Source of the DNA: an uncultured Dorea sp.
Lineage (GTDB): Bacteria > Bacillota > Clostridia > Lachnospirales > Lachnospiraceae
Direction: 5' to 3'
DNA: 64,000 nt
NCBI RefSeq assembly: GCF_934294775.1
Contig: NZ_CAKRAH010000005.1
Coordinates: 1-64,000 of the forward strand
Shown here piece after piece: positions 63,325 through 64,000 of this stretch. A program made the position numbers and the translations under genes. The notes under the pieces were generated by a model. That model did no database searches and was not told where the DNA came from. It was given only the letters and a program-made list of their open reading frames with translations. Positions within the stretch are counted from its first letter, which is position 1, and every line of letters starts with the position of its first letter.

Positions 63325-63954
63325 TTATTTTGTTCCGAAGATACGGTCTCCTGCATCTCCAAGTCCTGGAACAATATATTTGTGCTCATTCAGATGATCA
63401 TCCAGTGCTCCAATGTAGATATCTACGTCCGGATGTGCTTTCTTAAGTGCTTCTACCCCTTCTGGTGCCGCAATGATACACATGAAGCGGATATTTTTTA
63501 CACCTTTATCTTTGAGCATCTGGATTGCAGCTACACAGGATCCGCCTGTTGCAAGCATCGGATCTACTACGAATACATCTCTTTCGTCGCAGTCTGCCGG
63601 TAATTTACAGTAGTATTCTACTGGTTCATATGTTTCCGGATCTCTGTAAAGTCCGATGTGGCCTACTTTTGCAGATGGGATCATTCTTAACATACCATCT
63701 ACCATACCAAGTCCTGCTCTTAAGATTGGAACAACGGCCAGTTTTTTACCGCTTAATTCTTTTCCTGTCATCTCGCAGATTGGTGTCTTTATCTTTACGT
63801 CTTCTAATTTCAGATCTCTTGTTGCTTCATAGCACATCAGTGATGCAATCTCCCCAACGATCTCTCTGAACTCTTTTGAGCCCACCTTTTCATCTCTGAT
63901 ATAGCTGATTTTGTGCTGGATCAGTGGATGATCCATAACCTGTACTTTTGACAT
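63325..63954 (-). CDS. upp: uracil phosphoribosyltransferase
   Basis: Upp makes UMP from uracil and PRPP. The 209 residues are full length for the family: [16 protein letters not shown] at the start, the PRPP-binding loop [16 protein letters not shown] (about 128-143) and the uracil-binding [13 protein letters not shown] end. AAGGAGGAAAAG lies before the ATG. First gene of the pair with dCMP deaminase. Confidence 0.97.
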   Translation of the reverse strand: MSKVQVMDHPLIQHKISYIRDEKVGSKEFREIVGEIASLMCYEATRDLKLEDVKIKTPICEMTGKELSGKKLAVVPILRAGLGMVDGMLRMIPSAKVGHIGLYRDPETYEPVEYYCKLPADCDERDVFVVDPMLATGGSCVAAIQMLKDKGVKNIRFMCIIAAPEGVEALKKAHPDVDIYIGALDDHLNEHKYIVPGLGDAGDRIFGTK

Positions 63955-64000
63955 CTTTTCCTCCTTATACTGTATTCATTATACCAATGTTTCTATATGA

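Overview
The window reads as a chromosomal segment of a low-to-moderate G+C Gram-positive anaerobe of the Clostridia, most likely Lachnospiraceae (a Dorea/Blautia/Coprococcus-like gut organism). The reasons are a nine-gene V/A-type ATPase operon, the MsmX/UgpC style of sugar ABC ATPase, the DUF1002, DUF4367, DUF6382 and DUF5702 families, sporulation-lineage genes (bofA, ricT), strong AGGAGG ribosome sites and U-tailed hairpin terminators. This is inference from gene content; no rRNA or tRNA gene is present to confirm it. Most genes lie on the minus strand.

Layout. 0.1-8.8 kb: V-type ATPase operon (minus). 9-12 kb: trmB, a thioredoxin-like protein and a secreted DUF1002 protein (plus). 11.9-17.2 kb: glgB and a 1,087-residue protein made of TPR, alanine/glutamate coiled-coil, acidic pentapeptide repeats and a C-terminal P-loop ATPase (minus). 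17.2-18.7 kb: AT-rich DNA without a gene, ending in a BirA-type operator over the bioY promoter. 18.9-25.2 kb: bioY, then a glycerophosphodiester/glycerol-3-phosphate ABC importer with its phosphodiesterase. 25.3-28 kb: an inverted-repeat element with a very long hairpin, then a beta-propeller membrane protein and its ECF sigma factor. 28.3-33.6 kb: a decaying region with intact rhaD, an N-terminal stub of rhaB, a deleted GPH symporter, the 3' end of an araC gene, an AAA/PD-(D/E)XK gene, a tiny hydrophobic toxin-like peptide and a second araC pseudogene. 33.6-38.6 kb: aconitase-family hydratase, CdaR/PucR regulator and a stand-alone msmX-type ATPase. 38.8-44.6 kb: a housekeeping operon matching the Bacillus yaaO-tmk-holB-yaaT-yabB-yabC order, but with a guanylate-kinase-like protein in the tmk position. 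44.9-53.4 kb: mixed envelope, nucleoside salvage and regulatory genes including mtnN, murG, a HIT protein, an orphan kinase and a rhomboid. 53.6-62.1 kb: a complete tad (Flp-type pilus) operon, including a 58-residue Flp pilin gene. 62.2-64 kb: bofA, dCMP deaminase and upp.

The points most worth attention are: a dispersed hairpin repeat (at least eight copies, all in the plus orientation, several wedged between a stop codon and a terminator); the multiply deleted rhamnose locus; the giant repeat-rich ATPase; the compact tad operon with a Cys-rich pseudopilin and a long tadA/tadB overlap; and the BirA operator/bioY leader. No CRISPR array, prophage or intact transposase was seen.
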